A stretch of DNA of 13,994 nucleotides from an uncultured Flavobacteriales bacterium (lineage in GTDB: Bacteria > Bacteroidota > Bacteroidia > Flavobacteriales_D > Crocinitomicaceae): positions 1 through 13,994 of the forward strand of contig CAIRMS010000354.1 of NCBI GenBank assembly GCA_903879765.1. The letters are read 5' to 3'. Every line of letters starts with the position of its first letter. Positions within the stretch are counted from its first letter, which is position 1. Under the pieces are notes generated by a model. The model did not search any database. It had not been told where the DNA came from and saw only the letters and a program-made list of their open reading frames with translations. Shown here one piece after another: positions 1 to 7,700 of this stretch. Both the position numbers and the translations under genes were made by a program.

Positions 1-104
1 AGAAGATTAATGGCATTTACTACGAAATTCAAAACAAGGAACTCGGCGACTCGAAAAAAGTAGTTGATTTCATGTATCGTTCAATTCAATCATTTCAACC
101 TTAA
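1..104 (+). CDS. C-terminal fragment of an unidentified protein (partial, 5' end outside window)
   Basis: Reading from base 3, an open frame of 33 codons ends with TAA at 102-104, so this is the tail of a gene that starts before the window. The fragment begins KINGIYYEIQNKELG and ends SIQSFQP. It is hydrophilic with a normal amino acid mix, and no family is recognisable from so little. The other two forward frames hit stops at base 8 and base 61. The stop lies only 7 nt before the mrp ATG, which suggests this gene is the upstream member of the same transcription unit. No function is claimed. Confidence 0.5.
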   Translation, partial: KINGIYYEIQNKELGDSKKVVDFMYRSIQSFQP

Positions 105-111
105 ATTTCTA

Positions 112-1185
112 ATGGAACTTACAAGAGAAAACGTCTTAAACACACTTGGGAAAATTACAGAGCCAGATCTTAAAAATGATCTAGTCAGTTTAAATCTTAT
201 TGAAGAATTAGATGTCTCACCCGATAAAATCACCCTGTCGGTTCAAATATCAAATCCAGCTTTGCACGCAAGAAAACGCATGCAAGAAGCGATTGAATTT
301 AACTTGAAACGTGTTTTTGGTGATGAAATCACAATTTCTTGTATGATTAAAGGAATGAGCACTGAGAATAGAAGCGCTCGAAGAAAAATTCTTCCTGATG
401 TCAAATACATTGTTGCCATCGCCTCTGGGAAAGGTGGCGTTGGGAAATCAACCATCACTGCAAATCTTGCTGGTGGACTCCAAAAGCAAGGATATAAAGT
501 TGGAATCGTTGACGCGGATATTCATGGTCCCTCCATGCCGACAATGTTTGATCTTGTTGGAGAACGACCTCAAATGGTAGACGTAAATGGACAAGGACTT
601 ATACAACCTGTGGATGCCAAAGGGATCGGCGTTTTGTCAATTGGGTTTTTTACAGATCAAGATAATGCAGTCGTTTGGCGTGGTCCAATGGCTTCGAAAG
701 CATTGACGCAATTGTTTACTGATGCGCATTGGGGTGAGTTGGACTTTTTATTAGTCGACCTTCCTCCAGGTACGGGCGACATCCATTTATCACTCGTTCA
801 AACAGTACCGTTAGATGGCGTTGTGATTGTGAGTACTCCTCAAGAAGTCGCTTTAGCGGATGCACGTCGTGGAATCAATATGTTCCAAATGGACACCTTA
901 AAAGTTCCAGTAATTGGTATCGTGGAAAATATGGCTTGGTTCACTCCAGCTGAATTACCAGAGAATAAATATTACATCTTTGGACGTGATGGAGCGAAGA
1001 ATTTAGCAAATGGTATGAACGTGCCCTTTTTAGGTAGTATTCCACTGGTGCAAAGTGTTTGCGAAGCAGGTGATGCTGGAAGACCTGCTGTTTATCAGGA
1101 AAATACTCCCACTGCATTGGCCTTTGATGAATTAGTTCATACCTTTGTTGACCAGCTAACAAAACTGAAAGCAAAAACACTCTAG
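112..1185 (+). CDS. mrp: Mrp/ApbC family iron-sulfur cluster carrier ATPase
   Basis: Cytoplasmic P-loop ATPase of the Mrp/NBP35/ApbC family, whose members bind an Fe-S cluster and pass it to target apoproteins. The 357-residue protein has an N-terminal MIP18/DUF59-type domain (about residues 3-80). The ParA/MinD-like ATPase follows, with deviant Walker A GKGGVGKS at 106-113, the GIVDADIHGPSMP segment at 131-143 and Walker B DFLLVDLPPGTGD at 211-223. The ATG at 112 is chosen because the frame's upstream TTG at 64 overlaps the preceding gene and adds 16 residues of no family character. The segment where ApbC/Ind1 proteins carry a cluster-bridging CxxC reads ENMAWFTPAELPENKYYIFG (272-291), with no cysteine. 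As far as I recall, Bacteroidota homologues share this feature. The gene is followed after 9 nt by a NifU-domain gene, a sensible Fe-S partner. Family assignment is very secure; carrier activity is inferred. Confidence 0.96.
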   Translation: MELTRENVLNTLGKITEPDLKNDLVSLNLIEELDVSPDKITLSVQISNPALHARKRMQEAIEFNLKRVFGDEITISCMIKGMSTENRSARRKILPDVKYIVAIASGKGGVGKSTITANLAGGLQKQGYKVGIVDADIHGPSMPTMFDLVGERPQMVDVNGQGLIQPVDAKGIGVLSIGFFTDQDNAVVWRGPMASKALTQLFTDAHWGELDFLLVDLPPGTGDIHLSLVQTVPLDGVVIVSTPQEVALADARRGINMFQMDTLKVPVIGIVENMAWFTPAELPENKYYIFGRDGAKNLANGMNVPFLGSIPLVQSVCEAGDAGRPAVYQENTPTALAFDELVHTFVDQLTKLKAKTL

Positions 1186-1194
1186 AAGTTATTT

Positions 1195-1449
1195 ATGAAC
1201 GAGCAACTAAAAGCAACACTTTCAGAAAAAGTAAACGAAGCACTCAATCAACTTCGTCCATTTTTACACGCAGACGGAGGAGACATGGAACTTGTTGAGA
1301 TTACCGATGATGCGATTGTCCGTGTGAAATTAATTGGTTCGTGCTCCGATTGTTCGATGAGTCAAATGACACTCAAAGGTGGCTTAGAGGAAGCATTGAG
1401 ACAAGCGGCTCCGGAATTAAAAGGAGTGGAAGCGGTTCAAATGGCTTGA
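1195..1449 (+). CDS. NifU C-terminal domain protein (Fe-S scaffold/carrier)
   Basis: An 84-residue stand-alone NifU C-terminal domain (Nfu type). It shows the family's LRPFLHADGGDMELVEI segment (20-36) and the paired cysteines C50 and C53 in GSCSDCSMSQMTL, which in Nfu proteins bind a [4Fe-4S] cluster across a homodimer. There is no IscU-like N-terminal scaffold domain or A-type carrier domain, so it is the minimal form. It sits 9 nt after mrp and 1 nt before rlmH, so translational coupling is likely. Adjacency to mrp suggests the two act in the same cluster-delivery step; this is inference. No Shine-Dalgarno motif is visible before the ATG, as is usual in this phylum. Confidence 0.94.
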   Translation: MNEQLKATLSEKVNEALNQLRPFLHADGGDMELVEITDDAIVRVKLIGSCSDCSMSQMTLKGGLEEALRQAAPELKGVEAVQMA

Positions 1450-1450
1450 C

Positions 1451-1924
1451 ATGAAAATTAAATTTTTGGTGCTTGGTAAAACGGCTTTCCCTGACGTTAA
1501 AGTAGGTGAGGATCGCTATTCCACAAGGTTGCAACATTATTGCTCCTTCGAGCGTGTGGAGATTCCAGATGTGAAAAATCCCAAAGCATTAAGCCAAGAT
1601 CAATTAAAGAAAAAAGAAGGCGAGCTGATTCTAGCAAAGGTTAGTCCAACGGATCACCTCATTCTGATGGATGAAAATGGCCTCCATCAAACTTCGGTAG
1701 AATTTGCTCAATGGCTGGATAAAAAACAAATGTCGGTAAATGGAAATTTACTATTTGTCATCGGTGGAGCCTATGGATTTAGTGAGGCAGTTTATGAACG
1801 TGCGAATGCTAAATTATCCTTATCTAAAATGACATTTTCCCATCAAATGGTCCGAATGATTTTCTTGGAACAACTGTACCGCGCATATACTATTTTAAAA
1901 GGCGAACCTTACCATCATTCCTAG
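1451..1924 (+). CDS. rlmH: 23S rRNA (pseudouridine1915-N3)-methyltransferase RlmH
   Basis: A 157-residue SPOUT-class methyltransferase, the usual full length. RlmH methylates N3 of pseudouridine 1915 in helix 69 of 23S rRNA on assembled 70S ribosomes, using S-adenosylmethionine. The C-terminal trefoil-knot signature is complete: LLFVIGGAYGF (100-110), LSLSKMTFSHQMVRMIFLEQLYRAY (122-146) and the terminal GEPYHH (151-156). The N-terminus MKIKFLVLGK is also typical. The ATG lies one base after the NifU stop (TGACATG), which supports this start and translational coupling. Its presence in a redox-flavoured operon is probably incidental. No anomalies seen. Confidence 0.96.
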   Translation: MKIKFLVLGKTAFPDVKVGEDRYSTRLQHYCSFERVEIPDVKNPKALSQDQLKKKEGELILAKVSPTDHLILMDENGLHQTSVEFAQWLDKKQMSVNGNLLFVIGGAYGFSEAVYERANAKLSLSKMTFSHQMVRMIFLEQLYRAYTILKGEPYHHS

Positions 1925-1928
1925 TTTC

Positions 1929-2993
1929 ATGAAAATTCACATCGAAAAAAAACTGCTTCATTTCAAGAAACCAAGCGGTACTAGTCGCGGAATTTTATAC
2001 GATAAACCTTCTTGGATTTTAAGTGTGCGACTATCAAACGGTCACACCGCATATGGTGAGTGCAGCGTTATCCCTGGACTTTCACCGGATTTCATCGATG
2101 AAAATCAGTATGAAATAAAATTGAACGACTTAAAAAAAGACCTTGAATTAAATTGGAGTGAGGAGGAGTTTAACGACATTCAGGTATTTACAACCTTAAA
2201 ATGGAAGCAACTTTTACTTTCCTATGCCTTGTTTCCATCCATCGTATTCGGAATTGAATCACTCACACGAGACCTACATCAGGGAGGAAATGCACTCATT
2301 TTTGAAAGCGGATTCACGCGAAAAGAATGTAGTATTCCCATCAACGGATTAATTTGGATGGGAGACGAATCTTTCATGCTCGAACAAATGGAAGAGAAAT
2401 TAGCGGATGGATTTTCGACCATCAAAATGAAAGTTGGCGCCATTGAATGGAAGAAAGAACTTGCTTTATTGGAACAACTTCGCCGTCGCTTTTCTAAACA
2501 GGAGTTAACATTACGTGTGGATGCCAACGGAGCATTTACGCCCGAATCTGCAGTGCCGATATTGAATCAACTCAGTGAATTAGATGTTCATTCGATGGAG
2601 CAACCCATTCAAGCCGGACAAGTAAGCGCTATGAGTAAATTATGTCGAAATTCTCCTATTGGAATCGCATTGGATGAGGAGCTGATTGGAATTCATGAAT
2701 TGGAACAGAAAGAATCCTTATTAAAAAATATTTCGCCTCAATTTATTGTACTGAAACCTAGTTTACACGGAGGATTTTCTGGTTGTAAAGAATGGATTCA
2801 GTTAGCGGAAGAAAATCAAATCGCTTGGTGGATGACCTCTGCGCTCGAATCCTCGATTGGATTAAATGCCATTGCTCAGTTTACAGCAACATATAGCGAC
2901 TTGCTACCACAAGGATTAGGGACAGGAGGTCTGTATACAAACAATTTCGAATCCTCACTTGTTGTTGAAAAAGGACAATTAAGAATGAAGTGA
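1929..2993 (+). CDS. menC: o-succinylbenzoate synthase (menaquinone biosynthesis), enolase superfamily
   Basis: A 354-residue cytoplasmic enolase-superfamily enzyme. OSBS dehydrates SHCHC to o-succinylbenzoate in menaquinone biosynthesis, and menaquinone is the usual respiratory quinone of Bacteroidota. The active-site set is intact: the KMK pair with K168 as likely general base (166-168), metal ligands D198 in RVDANGAF, E224 in MEQP and D249 in ALDEE, and K276 in VLKPS. The C-terminal segment LPQGLGTGGLYTNNF (326-340) fits the OSBS branch. An alternative in this superfamily is an N-acylamino acid racemase or dipeptide epimerase. The DxD motif of dipeptide epimerases is not seen, so OSBS is preferred. 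The gene starts 4 nt after rlmH and its TGA overlaps the msrB start. No other men genes are in view. Confidence 0.88.
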   Translation: MKIHIEKKLLHFKKPSGTSRGILYDKPSWILSVRLSNGHTAYGECSVIPGLSPDFIDENQYEIKLNDLKKDLELNWSEEEFNDIQVFTTLKWKQLLLSYALFPSIVFGIESLTRDLHQGGNALIFESGFTRKECSIPINGLIWMGDESFMLEQMEEKLADGFSTIKMKVGAIEWKKELALLEQLRRRFSKQELTLRVDANGAFTPESAVPILNQLSELDVHSMEQPIQAGQVSAMSKLCRNSPIGIALDEELIGIHELEQKESLLKNISPQFIVLKPSLHGGFSGCKEWIQLAEENQIAWWMTSALESSIGLNAIAQFTATYSDLLPQGLGTGGLYTNNFESSLVVEKGQLRMK

Positions 2994-3364
2994 TGAAAGA
3001 AAGAAATGAGTGGAATGAACTCACCCCTGATGAGAAACGTGTGATCCTAAACAAAGGAACAGAATATCCAAATACAGGAGAATACAATTCTTTCTATGAA
3101 ACAGGAACATTTGTTTGTAGACAGTGCGAAGCGCCACTATACCGAAGTGAATCGAAGTTCAATTCCGGATGTGGATGGCCAAGTTTTGATGATCAAATCG
3201 CTAAGAATGTTACCCATGTCTTAGATGCGGATGGACGTCGAACAGAAATTATTTGTGCGAATTGTCAAGGTCACCTCGGACATGTATTTTTTGGTGAGCG
3301 ATTTACGGAGAAAGACACACGTCATTGTGTCAATTCCATCTCAATGAAATTTATCAAAGATTAA
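2993..3364 (+). CDS. msrB: Peptide-methionine (R)-S-oxide reductase MsrB
   Basis: A 123-residue methionine sulfoxide reductase of the B type, which reduces the R epimer of methionine sulfoxide in proteins. Seen in the sequence: two zinc-binding CxxC pairs (C42/C45 in CRQC, C88/C91 in CANC), the GCGWPSF motif (59-65) with C60 as candidate resolving cysteine, the GHLGHVF motif (93-99), and the catalytic C112 in RHCVNS. There is no signal peptide, so it is cytoplasmic, and no fused MsrA domain. The ATG at 2993 forms a TGATG overlap with the menC stop. A GTG at 2990 would add one residue and cannot be excluded. The TAA stop overlaps the stop codon of the convergent transglycosylase gene, with no hairpin between. 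Confidence 0.95.
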   Translation: MKERNEWNELTPDEKRVILNKGTEYPNTGEYNSFYETGTFVCRQCEAPLYRSESKFNSGCGWPSFDDQIAKNVTHVLDADGRRTEIICANCQGHLGHVFFGERFTEKDTRHCVNSISMKFIKD

Positions 3365-4308
3365 CGCGTTCTGCAATTGGTGATTTCGTCACATTGTTGA
3401 TACACCATATCGTGAAGAATAATCTGAGCAGCTAGAGCTAATTGGGTATAATTTTGCGAGTTGTTCCCAAATCCACCGGCTGTATTTTGCCACATGTCGA
3501 GGATTAATTGTCTGGACCCCACTTTTGGTTGAATTTTGTTCACCACAGCAGCAACGTTCATTGCTCCAGCATGATACACATGCAGAACAAACAAACGGAA
3601 CCACAAATCACTTTCCTTATAACTTAATTGATGTCTGTCCAAAATTCGTTTTGCTTCTGGAATACACACTTTGCTAATTAAGCGTGCAGATCCATATGCA
3701 CAACGGTCAAAATCTTTTCGTTCGTCTACATTACTATTTACAGTTAGTCCAGCAGCTCTCGCAACTTCAGGCATTAATTGGAATGCGCCATAAGCACCAG
3801 AAACCGATTTTTTCATTTGTCCAGGACATTCAATCAATAAAATGGCTTGAGCATACCAAGGATCTACACCAAAACGTTCGAATGCTTCAACACCTTTCGA
3901 AAGTTGAGGATAAACCTCATTAAATTTGTAAAAGTCGTTTTTTCCTGAAGTAACAAAAATCCTGGTAGTTGGATCCAAATTGAATTTAGCACGTAGATCT
4001 GCTCGTGTAACATCTTTTTCTGCCTCACTTTGACTATTCCAGTCTTTGTATGACATCTTTTTTAGAATTTGTCGGGTACTCGCAACATTTACAATGCATG
4101 AATCTGGAGATAATAACATAATCTGTTTCCAAAATTGCGGTTGAGCAAGCAAGTCCCAGCGGTCCTCAAAAAGCGCTTCGGCATGCATGATGGTACTGGA
4201 GTTACTTGACCTTTTTACGATGATTTTCTCTCCATCCCAATTGGAAAGCGGTTGTCCATAAGCGAGGCTGAAATAAACGGAAAGAATGAAAAAGATAAGA
4301 TGTTGCAT
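3361..4308 (-). CDS. Secreted lytic transglycosylase (SLT domain)
   Basis: A 315-residue exported murein hydrolase. Lytic transglycosylases cleave the MurNAc-GlcNAc bond of peptidoglycan, giving 1,6-anhydro-MurNAc ends. Residues 1-18 form a signal peptide (MQHLIFFILSVYFSLAYG). No lipobox cysteine follows, so the product is probably periplasmic or outer-membrane associated. The SLT fold covers about 138-255, with candidate catalytic E160 in AILLIECPGQ, then SGAYGAFQLMPEVARAAGL (170-188), and YHAGAMNV (245-252) matching the family's YNAG motif. The residue after the catalytic Glu is Cys, where this family usually has Ser. Residues 20-135 have no recognised domain. There is no LysM motif. The gene is convergent with msrB, with overlapping stops, and divergent from yidD. 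Confidence 0.86.
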   Translation of the reverse strand: MQHLIFFILSVYFSLAYGQPLSNWDGEKIIVKRSSNSSTIMHAEALFEDRWDLLAQPQFWKQIMLLSPDSCIVNVASTRQILKKMSYKDWNSQSEAEKDVTRADLRAKFNLDPTTRIFVTSGKNDFYKFNEVYPQLSKGVEAFERFGVDPWYAQAILLIECPGQMKKSVSGAYGAFQLMPEVARAAGLTVNSNVDERKDFDRCAYGSARLISKVCIPEAKRILDRHQLSYKESDLWFRLFVLHVYHAGAMNVAAVVNKIQPKVGSRQLILDMWQNTAGGFGNNSQNYTQLALAAQIILHDMVYQQCDEITNCRTR

Positions 4309-4330
4309 GTTTTGTTTGATTGAGTCCCCA

Positions 4331-4360
4331 TAAAGTTAAATAGATAGTTCAATCAGTCAA
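4331..4360 (-). promoter_or_regulatory. Putative Bacteroidota-type promoter of the transglycosylase gene
   Basis: On the - strand a TTG (complement of 4358-4360) is followed after 19 nt by TAACTTTA (complement of 4331-4338). This differs at one position from the phylum's -7 consensus TAnnTTTG and has the expected spacing. Transcription would begin about 15 nt before the ATG at 4308. Seen in sequence; activity is inferred. Confidence 0.45.
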
Positions 4361-4381
4361 TTTTGTTACATGAAAGCTTTA

Positions 4382-4395
4382 AACACAAATGTGTT
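4382..4395. repeat. Short palindrome in the transglycosylase/yidD divergent promoter region
   Basis: AACACAAATGTGTT has 6-bp perfect arms around a 2-nt centre. It sits 11 nt before the yidD -7-like element, roughly where a -33 element would be. It could be an operator for a dimeric regulator or chance in AT-rich DNA. Confidence 0.3.
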
Positions 4396-4406
4396 AAATA
4401 AGTATG

Positions 4407-4414
4407 TAACTTTG
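4407..4414 (+). promoter_or_regulatory. Putative -7 element of yidD (possibly leaderless transcript)
   Basis: TAACTTTG is an exact match to TAnnTTTG. It ends only 4 nt before the yidD ATG at 4419, so transcription would begin at or next to the start codon. No clear TTG -33 element is found at the usual distance. Seen in sequence; promoter activity is inferred. Confidence 0.45.
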
Positions 4415-4418
4415 AGAA

Positions 4419-4676
4419 ATGAAATGGATATACAAGATTTTAGGACTTCCTTTTATTTTTTTGGTGCGCATTTATCAATGGATAATTTCGCCCATTTTTC
4501 CACCATCTTGCCGATACACGCCTTCATGTTCAAGTTACATGATTGAAGCCATTCAAGTTTGGGGCCCGATTAAAGGACTGTGGCTCGGTTCAAAACGAAT
4601 CGCGTCATGTCATCCTCGTGGTGGATTTGGTTACGACCCTGTTCCGAAGAAGAAGCAATCAAATAAAAAACCATGA
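4419..4676 (+). CDS. yidD: Membrane protein insertion efficiency factor YidD
   Basis: An 85-residue member of the YidD family (DUF37). It is a small inner-membrane-associated protein that assists YidC/Sec-dependent membrane protein insertion. The family signature is complete: RIYQWIISPIFPPSCRYTPS (17-36), CSSYMIEAI (37-45), then RIASCHPRGGFGYDPVP (60-76). The conserved cysteines are C31, C37 and C64. The N-terminal 22 residues are hydrophobic and amphipathic, and the C-terminus is lysine-rich (KKKQSNKKP). In many bacteria yidD lies between rnpA and yidC. Here it stands alone, divergent from a transglycosylase gene, with its own promoter-like element. Its stop codon touches a terminator-like hairpin shared with the convergent gene. 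Length and motifs are normal for the family. Confidence 0.95.
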   Translation: MKWIYKILGLPFIFLVRIYQWIISPIFPPSCRYTPSCSSYMIEAIQVWGPIKGLWLGSKRIASCHPRGGFGYDPVPKKKQSNKKP

Positions 4677-4703
4677 AGCAAACTAGAAAAACCTAGTTTG
4701 CTT
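4676..4703. terminator. Bidirectional terminator-like hairpin between yidD and the giant surface-protein gene
   Basis: Perfect 11-bp arms AAGCAAACTAG (4676-4686) and CTAGTTTGCTT (4693-4703) flank a 6-nt loop. On the - strand a T-rich run follows a few bases later (complement of A-rich 4661-4670), so it fits best as the terminator of the - strand gene. The first base of the stem belongs to the yidD TGA. The TAG of the - strand gene lies inside the other arm. Confidence 0.7.
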
Positions 4704-7700
4704 TGATTACTTTAATTGATTTTACTTGTCCATTTAAATTCATTCGAATGAAATATGGTCCAAAAGCTAGCGAAGTAAGGTCCATTTGATATGCTTCTAA
4801 CTCATTGATTTCAACAAATGAAATTATTTTTCCTTCCACACTTAATAATTCAATTCCACCTGATATCACTTGATTAAATTCGAAGTGTAGTACATCTTGA
4901 ATCGGATTTGGATAAACAGAAACAGTGACATCATCTTGTTCTTCCATGCCTGTACAATCAATTACTGTTACTAAAACTGTGTCTGAATTAGAACATCCAT
5001 TGATATCGGAACCAGATGCAATATAATTTTGAGTCGCAGTTGGTATAAATGAAATTCCATTTGACACTCCGTTATTCCATTGGTAATTGATTCCACCTGT
5101 CGCGTTAAGTGTAACAGAAACTCCAGGACAAACCGTTTGATCTTCACCAGCATTAATTACAGGCAAGGAATTCACGGTGATTTGTACTTCATCTGAATTT
5201 GAACAATTGTTAGCATCCGTTCCTGTAACTATGTAGGTTTGTGAAGTCGTTGGTGTAAAATACAAGCCATTGATTACACCATTATTCCAAGAAAGGGAAT
5301 TTACTCCTGTCGCATTTAAAACAACTGCTGTACCTAGACAAGTTGTTTGATCAATTCCAGCATTTATAATTGGTAGCGAATTAACCGTAATTACAACTTG
5401 GTCTGAATTGGAGCAGTTGTTCTGATCAACTCCTGAAACGATATACGTCAGAGTTGCTGTTGGGGTAAATGCCATTGCATTTGTCACACCATTATTCCAT
5501 GTATAAATTGTTGCACCTGTTGCGTTCAACGTGATGGAGTCACCTGAACAGATTGTTTGATCTAATCCGGCAGATACACTAGGTAATGAAAGTACGTTTA
5601 CGTTGATTTGGTCCGTATTTGAACAGCCATTTGTACTCAATCCTGTTACGGTAAATGTTTGTGAGGTGGCAGGGATGAATGAAACTCCGTTTGAAATTCC
5701 ATTATTCCAAGAATAGGAATTTGCTCCATTTCCAGAAAGTACGATGCTGCTCCCAGCACAGATGCCTTGATCAATTCCAGCATCCACAATTGGAAGAGAT
5801 AGAACGGTTAAATTCACTTGATCCGTATTTGAACAACCATTTAATCCTACTCCGGTTACGGTGTAAGTTTGTGACGTAGTTGCAGAAAACGGTACGGCGT
5901 TAGTTACCCCATTATTCCAAGTATAGGTGTTTCCTCCAAAAGCTGTTAATGTAATGATCGTTCCAGAACAAACCGTTTGATCGTTTCCAGCATAAATATT
6001 TGGAAGAGCATTGACGGTAACTTGAACTTGATCTGTATTTGAACATCCGTTGGCATCGACACCGGTTACGGTGTAGGTTTGAGAGACAGTTGGAATGTAT
6101 GGGACAGCATTAACCACACCATTATTCCAGGTATAAGTATTAGCCCCAGAACCAACTAAAATCACACTTGATCCAGCACAAACCGTTTGGTTAATACCAG
6201 CATCAACAGTTGGAAGTGCATTTACGGTAACTTGAACTTCATCTGTATTTGAACACCCATTGGCATCGACTCCTGTTAGTGTATAAAGTTGAGATGTGGA
6301 AGGGATGAATGAGATCGCGTTAGAGATTCCATTGGACCAAGAATATGAATTTGCACCACTTCCTGTTAATGAGATACTAGCACCAGCACAAACTGCTTGA
6401 TCAATACCAGCATTCACTGTTGGTAATGAATATGCTGTAATCGCTTTTACATTTGATGTATCTGTACATGCTAAAAGTGAGTTTGTTACCAAAACTGCAT
6501 AGTTTCCACCTTGAGAAATACTGCAGGTAACACCCGTTGCTCCAGCGATTGGCGCGCCATTTAATAACCATTGATAAGAACTTCCAACAGCGCCAGGAAT
6601 ACTCAAAGAAGCTGTAGAACCTTGACAAAATCCAGTTAATGAACTATTGATTTCTGCTCCAGCAATAGAAGAACATGTATTCAATTGATAAATGGATAAT
6701 GTACTACTTACTTCATTAGCCAAAATCACGAGTGGATTTCCATTTGGCGATTCAGCTGCAGAAATAAAAATAATTCCTTCAGCACCTAAATCTGGACCGC
6801 TCGTTGTATTAGATCGGTTGTTATAGTATCCAACGAAATTTGGTGTAGAAGGATTTTGAACATTAAAAATAAATACTCCACCAAGTCGCTCTGAAGAAAC
6901 AAAGGCATACATTGACCCATTGAATTCATGCACCGCAATTCCTTCAATTTCTGGACCTTTATCGTCACTTCGGTTTTTAAGTGCTGGTGCACCAACTGTA
7001 TTTGACGCATTAAAGATCGAACCAAAATATGGATGTTTTGAAGTGATTTGCTCCAAAAGGTCTTTGGAATCAAATACTACCGCTCCAGTTGTTGCATTGC
7101 GGATACTAAAAGAACGACCACTCATAACATGTAACTCATCATAATCACCATCACCATCAGTATCTCCAGAATATTTTAAAGCGCTAAGTCGACCAAGGAA
7201 CTTATTATTTTTAAGGATTGCTGCATCAGGGAATGCAACTGGATCTAAATTCGCAAATACAGAAGATGAGATTCTGTTGGCATCAATCACTGATCCAAAT
7301 TCTCTCGAATCTCCTTCGTTAGCGGTGAAAATGTATCCTTGTCCACCAATGGTTGCGTACGAAATAGCATCCGGCATATACGCTCCTTTTATTGGAAGAT
7401 CACCAGTAATTAAGATTGCACCACTTTGATCGGATGCGTCTAAAGCATTTCCAGATCCAGTATTGTATTGACTGTAACCTAAAGCGGAAAGACTTACAAT
7501 ACTATTTGTTGTTAAATCGATAGTTAAAAGAGCATTCGCTTCTTGAATAGCTACGTAAGCTTTTGTATTGTCATCAGAAATTGCAATATATTCTGGCTCT
7601 AAATCTTGAGCAACTGTTGCACTTGTAGAGAATAAACGAATTCCTTGTGCAAGTAATGTGCTTGATTGCGTGTTATAAGCTGTTAACCCTAAAGTGGTAA

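Noticed and set aside
64..111. TTG-initiated N-terminal extension of mrp
   Set aside because: It overlaps the tail of the preceding gene and adds 16 residues unlike the family; the ATG at 112 starts directly on the MIP18/DUF59-type domain.
941..1180. Open frame on the - strand inside mrp
   Set aside because: It lies wholly within a well-supported gene and its translation has no family character; a shadow frame.
2990..2992. GTG start for msrB
   Set aside because: The ATG three bases later forms the common TGATG overlap; only one residue differs, so GTG is not excluded but is less likely.
1929..2993. Dipeptide epimerase or N-acylamino acid racemase instead of MenC
   Set aside because: The C-terminal GLGTGGLYTNN segment fits OSBS and the DxD motif of dipeptide epimerases is absent; still an alternative at low probability.
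4957..6426. CRISPR-like or non-coding repeat array
   Set aside because: The 210-bp periodicity is entirely in frame and conserved at protein level, so it is a coding tandem repeat.
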